From contig NZ_CALGFC010000021.1 of the NCBI RefSeq assembly GCF_937881195.1, forward strand, positions 1-6,596: a DNA stretch of 6,596 nt, read 5' to 3'. The notes below the pieces were generated by a model, which saw nothing but the letters and a program-made list of their open reading frames with translations, had not been told where the DNA came from and did no database searches. The number at the start of each line of letters is the position of its first letter. The stretch's first letter is position 1. Below, in pieces: positions 5,440 through 6,596 of the stretch. The position numbers and the translations under genes were made by a program. The stretch comes from an uncultured Methanobrevibacter sp. Lineage in GTDB: Archaea > Methanobacteriota > Methanobacteria > Methanobacteriales > Methanobacteriaceae.

Positions 5440-5626
5440 TTTTTAAATATATCAAACTAACTTATTAAACATTACTTTTCATTATTATAAAGATATTATA
5501 ATAAAAATAATTAAAAATTCAATATGAATATAATAAAAATTTTATAATAAAAATAATTAGAGATTTTATAATAATTATAATTATAATATTTTATAATAGT
5601 ATTTAATACATAAAAATTGTTTAATG

Positions 5627-5654
5627 ATAAATAATAAATAATAAATAATAAATA
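5627..5654. repeat. Four copies of the 7-nt unit ATAAATA
   Basis: Perfect tandem heptamers at 5627, 5634, 5641 and 5648, trailing into AAT repeats. This is a slippage-type microsatellite 73 bp or more upstream of the secreted-protein start. Confidence 0.8.
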
Positions 5655-5673
5655 ATAATAGATCAATAATATA

Positions 5674-5681
5674 TTATAAAA
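5674..5681 (+). promoter_or_regulatory. Possible TATA box of the secreted-protein gene
   Basis: TTATAAAA at this position would give a transcript start near 5702 and a leader of about 25 nt containing the GGAG at 5714-5717. The assignment is weak because similar A/T strings abound nearby. Confidence 0.3.
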
Positions 5682-5713
5682 TTATAACTAATTAAATATG
5701 CAAGAAAATATAT

Positions 5714-5717
5714 GGAG
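5714..5717 (+). promoter_or_regulatory. Shine-Dalgarno GGAG choosing the start at 5727
   Basis: GGAG sits 9 nt before the ATG at 5727. The in-frame ATG at 5712 overlaps it and has no Shine-Dalgarno of its own, so the downstream start is preferred. Confidence 0.6.
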
Positions 5718-5726
5718 AACAAAATA

Positions 5727-6206
5727 ATGATAAATAAAAAACACATCTTAACTATATTAATTAGTTTGATACTATTATTTGCAATTGTAAGTGCAATAGA
5801 TAGTGCATCAGCTACAAAATATAAAAAAATAGATTACAAAAAAACAAAATTAGACAAATCCTCTATAATTACAGAAACAGCATATATTAGTAAAAATAAA
5901 AAGATAGTTACAGTTAAATCCAATTTATATATCAAAAAAAGCGAAAAACAAAAATATCGCTTAGAAACTACTTCAAGAACATATATTGAAAAATTTAGCA
6001 AAACAAAGCTCAAAATAACTACTAAAGGAAAGTATAGAGGTTCAAAAGGAGTTTATGCTTATACCCAATATTTAAAAACTAAAAAAAGCCCTAAAACATT
6101 CTATTTGAAATACATAAAAAATGAATATGAAAATGGATATTATGGATATTCATATGGATATGGTCATGTAAATATTAACAAGACAAATCTAAGAATTAAA
6201 AGTTAA
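5727..6206 (+). CDS. Small secreted lysine/tyrosine-rich protein of unknown function
   Basis: I do not recognise a family. From the ATG at 5727 the product is 159 residues; a start at 5712 would add five residues but has no ribosome site. Residues 1-29 form a Sec-type signal peptide: basic MINKKH, a hydrophobic core ILTILISLILLFAIVSA, and probable cleavage after ASA (27-29). The mature part, about 130 residues, is strongly basic with no cysteine. It alternates Lys-rich turns with short beta-like strands (IITETAYI, KIVTVKSNLYI, KYRLETTSRTYI, YAYTQYLKT). Near the C-terminus, residues 137-146 form a Gly-Tyr cluster, GYYGYSYGYG. This suggests a small all-beta domain exported to the pseudomurein cell surface, where basic charge and tyrosines could favour binding to wall polymers; that is inference. 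It stands alone between a long promoter spacer and the convergent rubredoxin. Confidence 0.75.
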   Translation: MINKKHILTILISLILLFAIVSAIDSASATKYKKIDYKKTKLDKSSIITETAYISKNKKIVTVKSNLYIKKSEKQKYRLETTSRTYIEKFSKTKLKITTKGKYRGSKGVYAYTQYLKTKKSPKTFYLKYIKNEYENGYYGYSYGYGHVNINKTNLRIKS

Positions 6207-6218
6207 GATTGGTTAATT

Positions 6219-6266
6219 AGCTTTTTAAATGAATATTTAAAATTAAAAATTAAAGATTTAGAAAGA
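6219..6266. terminator. Convergent terminator region between the secreted protein and rubredoxin
   Basis: The 78-bp spacer between the two stop codons has CTTTTT on the plus strand shortly after the secreted-protein stop. On the minus strand, after the rubredoxin stop, it carries a pyrimidine-rich stretch followed by T-runs (CTTTAATTTTTAATTTTAAA). Both fit T-tract-driven archaeal termination and could serve one gene each. No strong hairpin is visible here. Confidence 0.35.
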
Positions 6267-6271
6267 AGAAG

Positions 6272-6283
6272 AATCTTAAGATT
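6272..6283. repeat. Perfect 12-bp palindrome AATCTTAAGATT
   Basis: A perfect palindrome with no spacer lies immediately after the rubredoxin stop codon. With no loop it is a poor RNA hairpin. It may be a chance palindrome, a DNA-binding site, or part of the terminator region. Confidence 0.5.
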
Positions 6284-6284
6284 A

Positions 6285-6467
6285 CTATTCTTGTTCAATA
6301 AATTCTTCTTTCCCAACAAAACAAAGAGGACAGACCCAATCTTCAGGCAAATCATCAAAAGATGTTCCAGGATTTATTCCATTATCAGGATCGCCTTCTG
6401 CAGGATCATATAAATATCCACAAATTTCACACAAATAACTAGGACCATATAAATCGTTTTCAGCCAT
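6285..6467 (-). CDS. Rubredoxin
   Basis: A 60-residue one-iron electron carrier, a cytoplasmic redox protein. In methanogens rubredoxins typically feed electrons to F420H2 oxidase/flavodiiron proteins or rubrerythrin-type peroxide defence. The four iron ligands are clear: C13 and C16 in CEICGYLYDP, and C46 and C49 in DWVCPLC. The classic core GDPDNGINPGTSFDDLPEDWVCP is intact (residues 25-47). Unusually, the residue after the fourth cysteine is Phe50 (CPLCFVGK) where rubredoxins normally have Gly. I prefer the ATG at 6467, which lies 8 nt after GAGG. The ATG at 6473 is two codons earlier but only 2 nt from that motif. It is monocistronic as seen here and converges with the secreted-protein gene. 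No partner oxidoreductase is present in the window. Confidence 0.95.
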   Translation of the reverse strand: MAENDLYGPSYLCEICGYLYDPAEGDPDNGINPGTSFDDLPEDWVCPLCFVGKEEFIEQE

Positions 6468-6474
6468 TTTCATA

Positions 6475-6480
6475 ACCTCA
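6475..6480 (-). promoter_or_regulatory. Shine-Dalgarno TGAGGT of the rubredoxin gene
   Basis: On the minus strand TGAGGT is followed by TATGAAAATG. The spacing from GAGG is 2 nt to the first ATG and 8 nt to the second, which decides for the second at 6467. Confidence 0.6.
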
Positions 6481-6513
6481 ATAACTATTCCATTGGATAA
6501 TTAGATAATATTC

Positions 6514-6527
6514 AGATTTAAAAAGTA
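6514..6527 (-). promoter_or_regulatory. Possible TATA box of the rubredoxin gene
   Basis: ACTTTTTAAATC on the minus strand would place a transcript start near 6495, about 28 nt before the ATG, leaving room for the GAGG site. The upstream sequence to the window edge is pure AT-rich spacer. Confidence 0.35.
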
Positions 6528-6596
6528 AATTTTCATCACTTATTTATTAATAATATTTAATTATAATATTTAATTTTATATTTATCCATATTATTT

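Larger units (their letters stand above)
5336..5726. other. Long divergent AT-rich intergenic region
   Basis: Nearly 400 bp separate the divergent tRNA-binding and secreted-protein genes. I see no reading frame or structured RNA of substance. It contains a 7-bp inverted repeat (5416-5439), a direct repeat of TATAATAAAAATAATTA at 5497-5513 and 5543-5559, and an ATAAATA microsatellite at 5627-5654. It must also hold promoters for both flanking genes. Its composition is nearly pure A/T, so short motif matches mean little. Confidence 0.6.

Noticed and set aside
5627..5654. Replication origin-like AT repeats
   Set aside because: They are a simple heptamer microsatellite with no origin recognition box motif visible and no cdc6/orc1 gene nearby.

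Overview
The window looks like chromosomal DNA from a methanogenic archaeon of the Methanobacteriales, most like Methanobrevibacter or a close relative. The base composition is extremely AT-rich and the spacers are almost pure A/T. There is an archaea-specific TiaS (tRNA-Ile2 agmatidine synthetase), and TATA-box-like elements and GGTG/GGAG Shine-Dalgarno sequences fit the group. The genus is inferred from style and gene content; I did not compare it with a database.

Layout, left to right. (1) 1-1052, plus strand: the 3' part of a U32-family peptidase-like gene that enters from outside the window and begins here inside a perfect 15-nt tandem repeat encoding Leu-Ser-Lys-Lys-Glu. (2) 1144-1827, plus: an AlkD-like DNA alkylation-repair HEAT-repeat protein. 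(3) 2051-2815, minus: a compact two-gene module, a small putative toxin followed by a winged-helix putative antitoxin overlapping it by 4 nt. It has a dyad next to a TATA box in front and four 20-nt palindromic iterons at its tail. (4) 3080-4345, minus: tiaS, whose conserved N-terminus can only be recovered by starting at an AUU codon behind a good Shine-Dalgarno. (5) 4443-4609: an AT-rich array of 23-nt repeats between tiaS and the next gene. (6) 4610-5335, minus: a protein with a C-terminal tRNA-binding OB fold. (7) 5336-5726: a long divergent AT-only spacer. (8) 5727-6206, plus: a small, lysine-rich secreted protein of unknown function. (9) 6285-6467, minus: a rubredoxin that converges on the secreted protein and has Phe where the second metal-binding knuckle normally has Gly.

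How the genes relate. Most are independent single-gene units. tiaS and the tRNA-binding protein share a tRNA theme and an orientation, but a repeat-filled spacer of about 260 bp separates them. The U32 gene and the AlkD-like gene could be cotranscribed. The toxin-antitoxin-like pair is the accessory element. Its translation signals look asymmetric: the toxin is probably near-leaderless, while the antitoxin has its own strong Shine-Dalgarno inside the toxin's 3' end.

I see no clear new multi-gene system. The most worthwhile leads are the AUU start of tiaS, the iterated palindromes and operator of the toxin-antitoxin-like module, and the Phe-substituted rubredoxin knuckle.
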